Positions 56,606-64,000 of a DNA stretch of 64,000 nucleotides are shown piece after piece (position 1 is the first letter of the stretch; each line of letters starts with the position of its first letter). The stretch comes from Actinomycetospora chibensis. Lineage in GTDB: Bacteria > Actinomycetota > Actinomycetes > Mycobacteriales > Pseudonocardiaceae. Both the position numbers and the translations under genes were made by a program. Below the pieces are notes generated by a model. It saw only the letters and a list, made by a program, of their open reading frames with translations, was not told the DNA's origin and did not search any database. The stretch is taken from positions 62,001 through 126,000 of the forward strand of contig NZ_JAQZAM010000009.1 in the NCBI RefSeq assembly GCF_028737215.1, written 5' to 3'.

Positions 56606-58336
56606 TCAGCGCCCGCCGATCAACCGGCTCCCGAGCGTGACGGTGACCTGCCGCGGGGCACCGCCGGGCGTCTGCAGGGCGAGGGTGACGGTCTGACCCG
56701 GCGGCCGCGACTGGATGGCCGCGACGAACGCGTTGGCGTCCTCGATCACCCGGTTGTCCACACGGACGACGACGTCGCCGGCGACGATGCCCGCCGTCTG
56801 GGCGGGCGATCCCGGCTGCACGTCGGCCATGGCGGCGCCGCGCGGCTGGGCGTCGGCCACCCCGACGCCGATGACGGCCTGGGTGGCCTGGCCGGTGTCG
56901 ACGAGCTCGGTGGCCAGGCGGCGGGCCTGGTTGATCGGGATCGCGAATCCGAGACCGATCGAGCCCGCCTCCTGGCCCGTGCCGCCCGTGACGCTGGCGA
57001 TCGCGGTGTTGACCCCGATCACGCGGCCCTGGTCGTCGACGAGCGGGCCGCCGGAGTTGCCGGGGTTGATGGCCGCGTCGGTCTGGATCGCGTCGAGGAC
57101 GCTGCTCTGGCCCGACCCGGAGCCGCCGGCCTGCACGGGGCGCTGGAGCGCGCTGACGATGCCGGTGGTCACCGTGCCGGAGAGCCCCAGCGGGGAGCCG
57201 ACCGCGATGACGGTCTGGCCCTGCACGAGCTCGTCGGAGTTGCCGAGGCTCGCGGCCCGCAGGTTGGTCACGCCGCTCGCCCGCACGACGGCGATGTCCG
57301 CCGCCGGCGCGGTGCCGACGATCTGGACGGGCGCGGCGCGGCCGTCGGAGAAGATCGCCTCCAACCCCCCGCCCTGGCCGGCCTGCAGGACGTGGTTGTT
57401 GGTCATGATCAGGCCGTCGGCGGAGAGCACGACCCCCGAGCCCTCGCCGGCCGCGCCGCGGATCTGCACGGCGCTGGGCAGCACGTTCGCCGCCACCGCC
57501 TCGATCGATCCGGGCGCCGCGTCGGTGGGCCCCTCGTTCGGCACGGGCTCGTCGAGCGCGGTGCCCTGCGAGGAGCTCGACGAGCTGCCGATGCCGCCGA
57601 TGGCCACGGCCGACAGGGCCCCACCGATGAGGCCCGCGACGAGCGCCAGGGCGACGAGCGCGAGGGTCCCGAGCCGCCGCCGGGGCGGGGTCGATCCACC
57701 GCCGCCCCCGGGGGCCGCGCCGCCGCCCCAGCCGCCGCCCGGGTCGCGGGGGTGGCCGCCGGGCGGGGTGACGGGCCCGGCGCCCACCGCGCCCCAGCCG
57801 TAGCCACCCTGCTCGGTCGGGGGGCCCTGCGCGGGGCCGCCGTACCCGCCCGGGCTGCCCACCGGCCCGCCACCCTGCCCGCCACCCTGCCCGCCGTAGC
57901 CACCGGGGCCGTCGTAGGTGCCGACGGGCGCCTCACGGGTCTGCGGCGCGGTCGCGGGGTAGGACGGCATCGGACCGAAGGCCGTCGCGCCGGCCGCGCC
58001 GGAGGGGTTCCCGAGGCCCTGGGGCTGCTGGGTGACCTGGGTGGGCGCGCTGTAGGGCGAGGCACCGCCGGTGGGCTGCGCCCCGGGCTGGGCGTCGTAC
58101 TCGCGACCCGTGCCCTCGGCCCAGCGCACACCGCCGGGCCCGGCCGGGCGGCCGGTCGGGCCGTCGCCACCGTCCGGACCCGGCGCCGCCGGACCGGTGG
58201 CCGTCGGGCCCATGGCCGTGGACGACGTCGGCGACGAGGGACCCGTGGGAGCGGTGGACGTCGGTCCGGGCGGCACGTCGGATCCCGACGGGCCGGACCC
58301 GTTCGGGGCGGCGGACGCGGCGTCGTTCTCGCTCAT
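56606..58336 (-). CDS. pepD: HtrA-family membrane serine protease with PDZ
   Basis: A 576-residue protease. A 215-residue disordered cytoplasmic Pro/Gly/Thr-rich segment (Gly-Gly-Tyr repeats at about 145-170) precedes a membrane helix (about 221-249), then an extracytoplasmic trypsin-like domain with H315 (MTNNHVL), D347 (ADIAVV) and S428 (PGNSGGPLV), and a PDZ domain at about 475-565 (GSPAQTAGIVAGDVVVRVD). Such PepD/HtrA2 proteins police envelope proteins under MprAB control in mycobacteria. GAGGCTGGGGGG precedes the ATG. Confidence 0.93.
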   Translation of the reverse strand: MSENDAASAAPNGSGPSGSDVPPGPTSTAPTGPSSPTSSTAMGPTATGPAAPGPDGGDGPTGRPAGPGGVRWAEGTGREYDAQPGAQPTGGASPYSAPTQVTQQPQGLGNPSGAAGATAFGPMPSYPATAPQTREAPVGTYDGPGGYGGQGGGQGGGPVGSPGGYGGPAQGPPTEQGGYGWGAVGAGPVTPPGGHPRDPGGGWGGGAAPGGGGGSTPPRRRLGTLALVALALVAGLIGGALSAVAIGGIGSSSSSSQGTALDEPVPNEGPTDAAPGSIEAVAANVLPSAVQIRGAAGEGSGVVLSADGLIMTNNHVLQAGQGGGLEAIFSDGRAAPVQIVGTAPAADIAVVRASGVTNLRAASLGNSDELVQGQTVIAVGSPLGLSGTVTTGIVSALQRPVQAGGSGSGQSSVLDAIQTDAAINPGNSGGPLVDDQGRVIGVNTAIASVTGGTGQEAGSIGLGFAIPINQARRLATELVDTGQATQAVIGVGVADAQPRGAAMADVQPGSPAQTAGIVAGDVVVRVDNRVIEDANAFVAAIQSRPPGQTVTLALQTPGGAPRQVTVTLGSRLIGGR

Positions 58337-58392
58337 CCCCCCAGCCTCTCGCACCGACCCCGTGCTTCGCCCACACGGGCGCCGTCGACCGC

Positions 58393-59955
58393 ATGGGGGA
58401 AGCTGGTGGGGTGGAGCGTCTCGGAGCCGGCCCGACGAGCGGTGGCCGGACGACCCTCGAGGACCCGGCCCACACCTCGGCCGACGGGTCCGTGGCACCC
58501 ACCGGTGCGCCCGGCGAGCGGCGCGACGACGAGGAGGAGGCGGCCCCGCCCGGCCTCATCCGCCACGTCCTGCAGGGCATCCCGTTGCGGCGGCGGGTGG
58601 GCATCCTCGTCTCGGTCGGCGGCGGGCTGCTCGTGGCGCTGATCGCCGCCGCGGTGTTCTTCACCGCGCAGCGCGCGCTCTACGACCAGCTCGACGAGAG
58701 CCTGGTGCAACGCGCGACGGTCGCGGCGTCCGGCGACCTCGCCGATCCCTCGCTGCTTCTGCGGGTCTCGTCCGACGCGCTCGCCGCCGGCGAGGTGCGG
58801 GTGGCGATCGTGACCGCCGGCGGCGAGTTCGTGACGCTCCGGGGCAACAGCCCGCCCCTCGGCGCCGCCGAGGTGTCCGCCGCCCGCCGGAGCCCGCCGA
58901 CGTCGGTGCGCACCGGGGTGATCGACGGCGAGGTCTACCGGGTCGTCGCCGTCTACGCGGGCGAGGACCGGGCGCTCGTGCTGGCCCAGGAGCTCGACCC
59001 GACGCGGCGGACGCTGTCGAAGCTCGCCGTGGTGCTCCTCGTCGCCGGCGCCTCGGGCGTCCTGCTCGCCGCGCTGACCGGCGTGGCCATCGCCCGCGCC
59101 GGGCTCCGGCCCGTCGAGCGGCTGATCTCGGCGACCGAGCGCGTCGCGCGCACCGGCGACCTGCGCCCGATCCCGGTCTCCGGCGGCGACGAGATCGCCC
59201 GCCTGACCAGCAGCTTCAACGCGATGCTCGCGGCGCTCTCGTCGTCCATCGACCGACAACGCCGGCTCGTGGCCGACGCCGGGCACGAGCTGCGCACGCC
59301 GCTGACCTCGCTGCGGACGAACCTCGAGCTGCTCATGGCGTCCGAGCAGGCGTCGCACCGTCCCGACGCGCCCCGGCTCTCCGAGCAGGACCGCGCCGAG
59401 CTGCAGGCCGACCTGCGCGCGCAGGTCGACGAGCTCGCCACCCTCATCGGCGACGTCGTCGAGCTCGCCCGCGACGACCCGCCCGAGGTGGCCGCCGAGC
59501 CCCTCGACCTCGCCGACGTCGTGGAGCGCGCGCTCGACCGCGCGCGGCGCCGCGGGGTGGCCGAGAACGTGACCTTCGACGTCGACCTCGCGTCGTGCGA
59601 GGTCACCGGGGACGCGAACGCCCTCGAGCGGGCGGCCCTCAACCTGCTCGACAACGCCGCCAAGTGGAGCCCGCCGGGCGGGCGGGTGCGGGTGACGCTG
59701 CGCGCCGGCGTCGCTCCGGAACGACCCGGGACGGCGGTGCTCGAGGTGGCCGACGCGGGCCCCGGGATCGCCGACGAGGAGCTCGACCTGGTCTTCGAGC
59801 GCTTCTACCGCTCGTTGGACGCCCGCACGATGAGCGGCTCGGGGCTCGGGCTCTCGATCGTCGCCCAGGTCGCCGAGCGCCACCACGGCGGCGTCTCGGC
59901 CAGCCGTGCCCCCGAGGGCGGCGCGCTCCTGCGCTTCTGGATCCCGCGCAGCTGA
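58393..59955 (+). CDS. mprB: sensor histidine kinase, MprB type
   Basis: A 520-residue kinase: an N-terminal cytoplasmic stretch, a membrane helix at about 72-95, a sensor domain, a second helix (about 213-237), HAMP, the H-box with H298 (ADAGHELRTPLTSLRTNL), N-box LNLLDNAAKWSP, G1 DAGPGI and the SGLGLSI G2 box. It resembles MprB, which answers envelope stress. The cognate regulator (60000) and PepD (56606) are on the other strand, so it has been reoriented relative to the mycobacterial operon. An alternative GTG start lies at 58411. Confidence 0.92.
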   Translation: MGEAGGVERLGAGPTSGGRTTLEDPAHTSADGSVAPTGAPGERRDDEEEAAPPGLIRHVLQGIPLRRRVGILVSVGGGLLVALIAAAVFFTAQRALYDQLDESLVQRATVAASGDLADPSLLLRVSSDALAAGEVRVAIVTAGGEFVTLRGNSPPLGAAEVSAARRSPPTSVRTGVIDGEVYRVVAVYAGEDRALVLAQELDPTRRTLSKLAVVLLVAGASGVLLAALTGVAIARAGLRPVERLISATERVARTGDLRPIPVSGGDEIARLTSSFNAMLAALSSSIDRQRRLVADAGHELRTPLTSLRTNLELLMASEQASHRPDAPRLSEQDRAELQADLRAQVDELATLIGDVVELARDDPPEVAAEPLDLADVVERALDRARRRGVAENVTFDVDLASCEVTGDANALERAALNLLDNAAKWSPPGGRVRVTLRAGVAPERPGTAVLEVADAGPGIADEELDLVFERFYRSLDARTMSGSGLGLSIVAQVAERHHGGVSASRAPEGGALLRFWIPRS

Positions 59956-59956
59956 C

Positions 59957-59996
59957 GTGAGCGAAGTTCGGGGCTATAGGCCCGAACTTCGCTCAC
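59957..59996. terminator. long bidirectional hairpin
   Basis: A perfect 16-bp inverted repeat (GTGAGCGAAGTTCGGG at 59957 and its complement ending at 59996) with an eight-base loop, between the convergent mprB and mprA genes. It is the longest perfect stem in the window and should stop transcription from both sides. Confidence 0.85.
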
Positions 59997-59999
59997 GGG

Positions 60000-60701
60000 T
60001 CAGGGCGGCGTCTCCCGCAGCACGTAGCCGACGCCTCGCACGGTGTGGATGAGGCGGGGCTCGGCCTCCGCCTCGGTCTTCCGGCGCAGGTAGCCGACGT
60101 AGACCTCGAGGGCGTTGCCGGTGGTCGGGAAGTCGTAGCCCCAGACGTCCTCGAGGATGCGGCTGCGCGTCAGCACGCGACGCGGGTTGGCCATGAACAG
60201 CTCGAGCAGCGAGAACTCGGTGCGCGTGAGGCTGATCGGGCGCTCACCGCGGCGGACCTCGCGGGTCACGGGGTCGAGCGAGAGGTCGGCGAAGCGCAGG
60301 GGCTCGGGGTCGGGCGTACCCGGCTCGTCCGGCACCCGGCGACGCAGCAGCGCCCGCAGCCGGGCGAGGAGCTCCTCGAGCGCGAAGGGCTTGGCGAGGT
60401 AGTCGTCGGCGCCGGCGTCGAGACCGGCCACGCGGTCGGAGACCGCCTCGCGCGCCGTGAGCACCAGCACGGGGATGTCGTCGCCGGCGTTGCGCAGCCG
60501 CCGGCACACCTCGAGGCCGTCGACCCGCGGCATCATCACGTCGAGCACGAGGGCGTCGGGGCGCTGTCCCGTCTCGCCGGACATGGCGTCCAGCGCCTGC
60601 TGCCCGTCCGACGCCAGCTCGACCTGGTAGCCGTTGAAGGCGAGCGAGCGACGCAGGGAGTCCCGCACGGCCCGGTCGTCGTCCGCGACGAGGATGCGCA
60701 T
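60000..60701 (-). CDS. mprA: OmpR-family response regulator, MprA type
   Basis: A 233-residue regulator. Receiver: [16 protein letters not shown], phosphoacceptor D54 ([12 protein letters not shown]), T82 region [14 protein letters not shown]104 in ADDYLAKPF. Winged helix: [20 protein letters not shown] and TVRGVGYVL. It is most like MprA, which controls stress sigma factors and pepD in mycobacteria. It ends next to the 40-bp hairpin shared with mprB. Confidence 0.93.
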   Translation of the reverse strand: MRILVADDDRAVRDSLRRSLAFNGYQVELASDGQQALDAMSGETGQRPDALVLDVMMPRVDGLEVCRRLRNAGDDIPVLVLTAREAVSDRVAGLDAGADDYLAKPFALEELLARLRALLRRRVPDEPGTPDPEPLRFADLSLDPVTREVRRGERPISLTRTEFSLLELFMANPRRVLTRSRILEDVWGYDFPTTGNALEVYVGYLRRKTEAEAEPRLIHTVRGVGYVLRETPP

Positions 60702-60890
60702 GCCGGACAGTGTGACCGCACGGCCTGAGACGGCCCTGAGACGAGAGCATCAGACTCACCCGTTCGGCGCAGTGTCCGTTCTGCCCGATCCGACACGCGG
60801 TGACGCCACGCCGCGCAGGCCGACCGAGACCGATTCGACACCCGCGACACGCAACCCCCGGAGCGTCCGCGACGTCTCGATCGGGCGAGG

Positions 60891-62141
60891 ATGTCCGGGG
60901 AGAATCTCCCCGGAACGGGATTTGGGGGCGGTGTGGCGAGGACAGAGCGCGCTCGTGGAGCGCGGGGACGTGGGCTCGATCGGGCGTCGACGGGACCGAT
61001 CGTGGTCCTGCTGGCGCTGGTCGCCCTCCTGGGTGGCTGCGCCGGGGTGACGTCGGCCCCGCCGCCACCGCCCGTGCCCCCGGTCGCGCTGGCCGCCTCG
61101 GTGGCGCCGGGCGCGGTGGATGTCGCGCCGGCCGAGCCTCTCGTCGTGTCGGCGGCGGGCGGGCGGCTGACCTCGGTCACCGTCACCCCGGCGGGCGCGC
61201 CCGCGCTCACCGGCACCCTCGACCCCACCGGCACCCGCTGGACCAGCGCCACGCTGGCCTACCGCACCCAGTACCGGGTGCAGGCCGCCGGCGTCGACGA
61301 ACGCGGCGCCCCCGGCGCCCCGCTCGACCAGACCTTCACCACCGTCGAGCCCGAACAGACCCTCGAGATCGCCAGCATCCGGCCCACCGACGGCCAGACC
61401 GTCGGCATCGCCATGCCGATCTCGATCACCTTCGACGCACCCGTCACCGACCGCGCCGCGGTCGAACGGCGCGTCGCGGTCACCACCTCGGTGCCCACCG
61501 AGGGCTCCTTCCGGTGGATGTCCGACGAGCAGCTCAACTGGCGCCCGAAGGACTACTGGCGCCCCGGCACCCAGGTCAGCGTCGACGCGCGCCTGTTCGG
61601 CGTCCACAGCGGCGAGGGCCTGTTCGGCGCCGAGGACCGCTCGTTCTCCTTCACCGTCGGCCGCGACCAGCGCGCCCGCGGCGACGTCAACGCCCACACC
61701 CTCGTGCTCTACCAGGACGGCCAGGAGCTGCGGAGCCTGCCCGCGTCCTACGGCCGCGACATCTACCCCACCCAGTACGGCGTGCACGTGGCGTTCGAGA
61801 AGCACGAGATCAAGCGCATGCGCTCCGACACCTGGGGCGGCCCCGGCGAGGGCCAGCCCGGGTTCTACGACCAGAACCTGCCGCTCGCGGTGCGCATCTC
61901 GAACAACGGCGAGTTCGTGCACGTCAACCCGGACTCGGTCAGCGCCCAGGGTCGGCGCAACGTCTCGCACGGCTGCGTCAACCTGTCCCCGGCCAACGGC
62001 GAGTTCTTCTACAACTGGGTGCAGATGGGCGACCCGGTCGAGATCGTCGGCTCCAGCCGCCCGCTGACCACCCGCGACGGCGACATCGCCGACTGGACCA
62101 TCCCCTGGGAGGAGTACCGCCAGGGGTCGGCGCTGCCGTAG
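60891..62141 (+). CDS. L,D-transpeptidase lipoprotein (YkuD)
   Basis: A 416-residue lipoprotein that makes 3-3 peptidoglycan crosslinks and can anchor proteins. The signal peptide has the lipobox ALLGGC with the lipidated cysteine at C50. Two Ig-like domains (about 60-150 and 155-235) precede the YkuD catalytic domain, whose motif SHGCVNLSPANG holds the nucleophile cysteine and catalytic histidine; the extended C-terminal tail (DWTIPWEEYRQGSALP) is typical of LdtMt2-like enzymes. Either the ATG at 60891 or the GTG at 60933 could be used. It is divergent from mprA. Confidence 0.93.
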   Translation: MSGENLPGTGFGGGVARTERARGARGRGLDRASTGPIVVLLALVALLGGCAGVTSAPPPPPVPPVALAASVAPGAVDVAPAEPLVVSAAGGRLTSVTVTPAGAPALTGTLDPTGTRWTSATLAYRTQYRVQAAGVDERGAPGAPLDQTFTTVEPEQTLEIASIRPTDGQTVGIAMPISITFDAPVTDRAAVERRVAVTTSVPTEGSFRWMSDEQLNWRPKDYWRPGTQVSVDARLFGVHSGEGLFGAEDRSFSFTVGRDQRARGDVNAHTLVLYQDGQELRSLPASYGRDIYPTQYGVHVAFEKHEIKRMRSDTWGGPGEGQPGFYDQNLPLAVRISNNGEFVHVNPDSVSAQGRRNVSHGCVNLSPANGEFFYNWVQMGDPVEIVGSSRPLTTRDGDIADWTIPWEEYRQGSALP

Positions 62142-62180
62142 GCGCCCGGGCTCCGGGTCACCTACGGCTCCGCCCCGAGG

Positions 62181-62756
62181 TCAGAACTCGACCCGCACGA
62201 GCCCGAGGACCTCGGCGCGCCAGTCGGCGTAGGCCTTGCCGATGGCCTGGCGCTCGCCGGTCTGCTCGGCCTCGGACTCGCTCCCGCCGGCGCTGAGGAT
62301 CTTCGCGGCGATGTCCGTCGCGGACCACTCGGGCCCGGCCGTGCGCACCCGCAGGTGGCTCGGGGCGCGCTCGGCGCGCAGTGCGTGGGCGAGCACCCGC
62401 ATCAGCGCGGTCCGCGCCTCCTGGTCGTCGGGCGCGTCGGAGTCGACGTTCGTCTGACCACCCACGAGGAGCACGTTCGCCGACTCCGCCAGCGACGGCA
62501 GTACCGTCTCGGCGGCCCGGAACCTGCTGAGCAGACCCTCGGAGAGGAACTGCTCCACGCGGGAGACGAGGCTGCCGCCGTGCCGCGGCGTCATCGCCAC
62601 CGGCAGCTGCACGTACCCGTCGAACGTCTTCCCGCTGACCGCCTCGCCGAGGCGGTCCAGGGTGTCGACCACCGTGGTCTCCGCCCCGGCCGCCTCGATG
62701 GCCTTCGCCACCTCTGCCAGTCGCTCGCCGCCACCGGTCACCAACACCGTCGTCAT
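62181..62756 (-). CDS. hypothetical Rossmann-like protein
   Basis: A 191-residue protein starting TTVLVTGGGERLAEVAKAIE, a short-chain-dehydrogenase-like cofactor loop, followed by GLVSRVEQFLSEG-like and VLLVGGQTNVDSD and VLAHALRAERAP segments. The catalytic SxnYxxxK is not obvious, so it may bind a nucleotide without being an enzyme. It lies 12 bases after the WYL regulator gene on the same strand and is probably cotranscribed with it. Confidence 0.7.
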   Translation of the reverse strand: MTTVLVTGGGERLAEVAKAIEAAGAETTVVDTLDRLGEAVSGKTFDGYVQLPVAMTPRHGGSLVSRVEQFLSEGLLSRFRAAETVLPSLAESANVLLVGGQTNVDSDAPDDQEARTALMRVLAHALRAERAPSHLRVRTAGPEWSATDIAAKILSAGGSESEAEQTGERQAIGKAYADWRAEVLGLVRVEF

Positions 62757-62767
62757 GGCGTGTGACC

Positions 62768-63775
62768 CTAATCGGCGCCCAGGACATTTCGCAGGGACGA
62801 CTCCGGCACACTTGATCGCGTGTACATCGCCACCACCCGCGCCGCGGCGTCGGCCATCTCCTCGCGCAGCGCCGCCGGCTCGAGCACCTCGACCGCCTCG
62901 CCGTAGCCCAGGAGGCCGGCCCGGGCGCCGATGAGCGACCGGAACGGGGCCACGAGGATCTCCCGCCCGCCGGGGTCGACGCCTTCGGTGCGCCACGGGC
63001 CGGCGAGCACGGCCAGGTGGACGCGACGCAGGGTCGGCGCCCACGCCGGATCGACGAGGAGCCGGACCTCGATCTCGGCGGTCGGCGTCTCGAGGCGCTC
63101 GCGCAGCTCGGTCCACACCTCGGCGAGGTCGCGCTCGTCCGGACGCCGCGCGGGCGTCCCGGTGGCGGCCACCGCACGCACCCGGCTGACGCGGTACATC
63201 TTGGGCCGACCACGGTGAGCCGCGACGAGATACCAGGTGCCGGCCTTGCTGACCAGGCCGTACGGGTCGACGGTGCGCCACGTGGCGTGCGCGGCGTCGC
63301 CCGTCGCGTACTGCAGCCGCACCCGCTCGTCGGCGACGAGCGCGGCGTCCAGCGCCGGCAGGGCGGGCAGGGCCTCGGGCGCGCGCCGCCACCCCTGGTG
63401 CTCGACGAGCAGGCGCCGCCGGGCGCGGTCGACCCCGGCGCGACGGGCCTCGGGCAGCGCGGCCAGCAGCTTGCGCGACGCCGATGCCAGTGACGACCCG
63501 AGCGCGCCCCCGTCGGCCGACGACCCGAGCGCCACCAGGGCGCGCAGCTCCTCGTCGGTCATGCCGGTGACGTCGGTGCGGTAGCCCTCGAGCAGGGCGA
63601 CGCCCCCGTTCCGCCCGCGCTCGCAGTAGACGGGCACCCCCGCCGCCGAGAGCGCCTCGACGTCGCGGGACACCGTGCGCCTCGAGACCTCCAGGCGCCG
63701 CGCGATCTCCGGCGCGGGCAGGCGTCCGTGGCTCTGCAGGAGCAGCAGCGTCGCGAGCAGACGGTCCGAGCGCAC
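62768..63775 (-). CDS. WYL-domain transcriptional regulator (YafY family)
   Basis: A 335-residue regulator with an N-terminal winged helix (RSDRLLATLLLLQ, PAPEIARRLEVSRRTVSRDVE, CERGRNGGVALLEGYR), the WYL domain at about 130-200 (RTVDPYGLVSKAGTWYLVAAHR in two pieces WRTVDPYGLVSK and GTWYLVAAHRG), and the WCX tail. WYL proteins often respond to nucleotides or damage. The GTG at 63775 fits the family opening VRSDRLL; a longer frame exists upstream but is not conserved. It is divergent from the truncated gene. Confidence 0.88.
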   Translation of the reverse strand: MRSDRLLATLLLLQSHGRLPAPEIARRLEVSRRTVSRDVEALSAAGVPVYCERGRNGGVALLEGYRTDVTGMTDEELRALVALGSSADGGALGSSLASASRKLLAALPEARRAGVDRARRRLLVEHQGWRRAPEALPALPALDAALVADERVRLQYATGDAAHATWRTVDPYGLVSKAGTWYLVAAHRGRPKMYRVSRVRAVAATGTPARRPDERDLAEVWTELRERLETPTAEIEVRLLVDPAWAPTLRRVHLAVLAGPWRTEGVDPGGREILVAPFRSLIGARAGLLGYGEAVEVLEPAALREEMADAAARVVAMYTRSSVPESSLRNVLGAD

Positions 63776-63839
63776 GTTCTCGAGAATGCCCGAGAAACAG
63801 GACAGCAGGTGGCGTGTATCGCCGAGCAGCATGCTCCTC

Positions 63840-64000
63840 ATGACCGCCGCCACCACCCCCACCGGCGCCACCGCCGCCGCCACACCCTCCGGCCGCTCGG
63901 GCCGTTCGACCTCGAGCGCACCCGCGACTTCGTCGGACGCTGGGACCCGATCACGCGGCACACGCCCGGACCCGACGAGCCGCTGCGCCTCACCGCCCCG
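63840..64000 (+). CDS. truncated CDS at window edge, possible frameshift near start
   Basis: The plus-strand tail reads well in one frame from about 63890: LGPFDLERTRDFVGRWDPIT, then RHTPGPDEPLRLTAP at the end. That frame has no close start except a weak GTG at 63809 giving a His-rich head. The ATG at 63840, in a different frame, begins with a run of Thr/Ala codons (MTAATTPTGATAAATP) typical of a leader and then loses sense. A one-base loss or gain in the CCG/GCC tract at 63865-63890 would join them. Unrecognised family. Confidence 0.4.
   Translation, partial: MTAATTPTGATAAATPSGRSGRSTSSAPATSSDAGTRSRGTRPDPTSRCASPP

Overview
The window is very GC-rich, uses many GTG starts and encodes an actinobacterial gene set: acyl-CoA carboxylase with an epsilon subunit, a SARP regulator, a SepX/Glp-type divisome pair, PMT-type O-mannosyltransferase, an MprA/MprB/PepD module and an L,D-transpeptidase lipoprotein. 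Gene order recalled from Mycobacterium tuberculosis matches two blocks: roughly Rv3277-Rv3307 (GtrA, PH-domain protein, birA, accD5, accE5, maf, accA3, glpD2, lpdA, amidohydrolase, purine nucleoside phosphorylase) and Rv0981-Rv1003 (mprA, mprB, pepD, moaB2, 5-FTHF cyclo-ligase, galU, moeA, rimJ, sepX, pmt, rsmI). A mycolate-free or Pseudonocardia-like relative (order Pseudonocardiales) is the best guess; this is inference from synteny and base composition, not a database match. No rRNA, CRISPR array, phage or insertion sequence was found; one tRNA-Ala(CGC) is present.

Layout. 0-5 kb: an ECF sigma factor fused to a zinc-finger anti-sigma-like domain, a GtrA membrane protein and a two-component system. 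5-18 kb: hisN, a MaoC-type dehydratase, a membrane PH protein, birA, then the acyl-CoA carboxylase genes accD-accE, interrupted by a YceI fusion, a DUF899 protein with paired operators and a DUF222/HNH protein before maf and accA3. 18-27 kb: an MFS pump, a divergent glycerol regulon (glpD against glpFK) and the lpdA quinone reductase. 27-39 kb: Tex with an RGG-like tail, an M20 amidohydrolase, a Ser/Thr kinase with a huge acidic linker, purine nucleoside phosphorylase, two oxidoreductases, rsmI and pmt. 39-43 kb: a 1,014-residue SARP/AfsR regulator preceded by three 11-bp direct repeats, and the tRNA. 43-49 kb: sepX, rimJ, glp/moeA, a eukaryotic-type UDP-glucose pyrophosphorylase, 5-FTHF cyclo-ligase, and an FmdB/Ruc-like chaperone gene under a near-perfect CIRCE element. 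49-57 kb: DMT transporter, SAF protein, mogA with a tiny CTG-start gene, and a sugar/glycosyl cluster (zinc-ribbon epimerase, polytopic membrane protein, GT2, DUF2064 transferase, methyltransferase). 57-64 kb: pepD, mprB and mprA with the kinase inverted relative to its partners, an L,D-transpeptidase, a WYL regulator and a truncated gene at the right edge.

Regulatory logic that can be read directly: many genes have a TAnnnT -10 element 6-8 bases before the start codon and are probably leaderless; glpD and glpF share a GTGGAACACG-like operator; the SARP gene looks self-regulated; the Ruc-like gene looks heat-shock/HrcA-controlled; DUF899 has two spaced palindromes across its promoter. Envelope functions dominate: O-mannosylation, divisome/polar growth, UDP-glucose supply, L,D-crosslinking and MprAB-PepD envelope stress control.

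The most interesting candidates for new biology are the 51.7-56.6 kb glyco-cluster inserted between mogA and pepD, short tandem duplications that sit exactly on translation starts (accE and the flavodoxin-like gene), the fused sigma/anti-sigma protein, and the flipped mprB.
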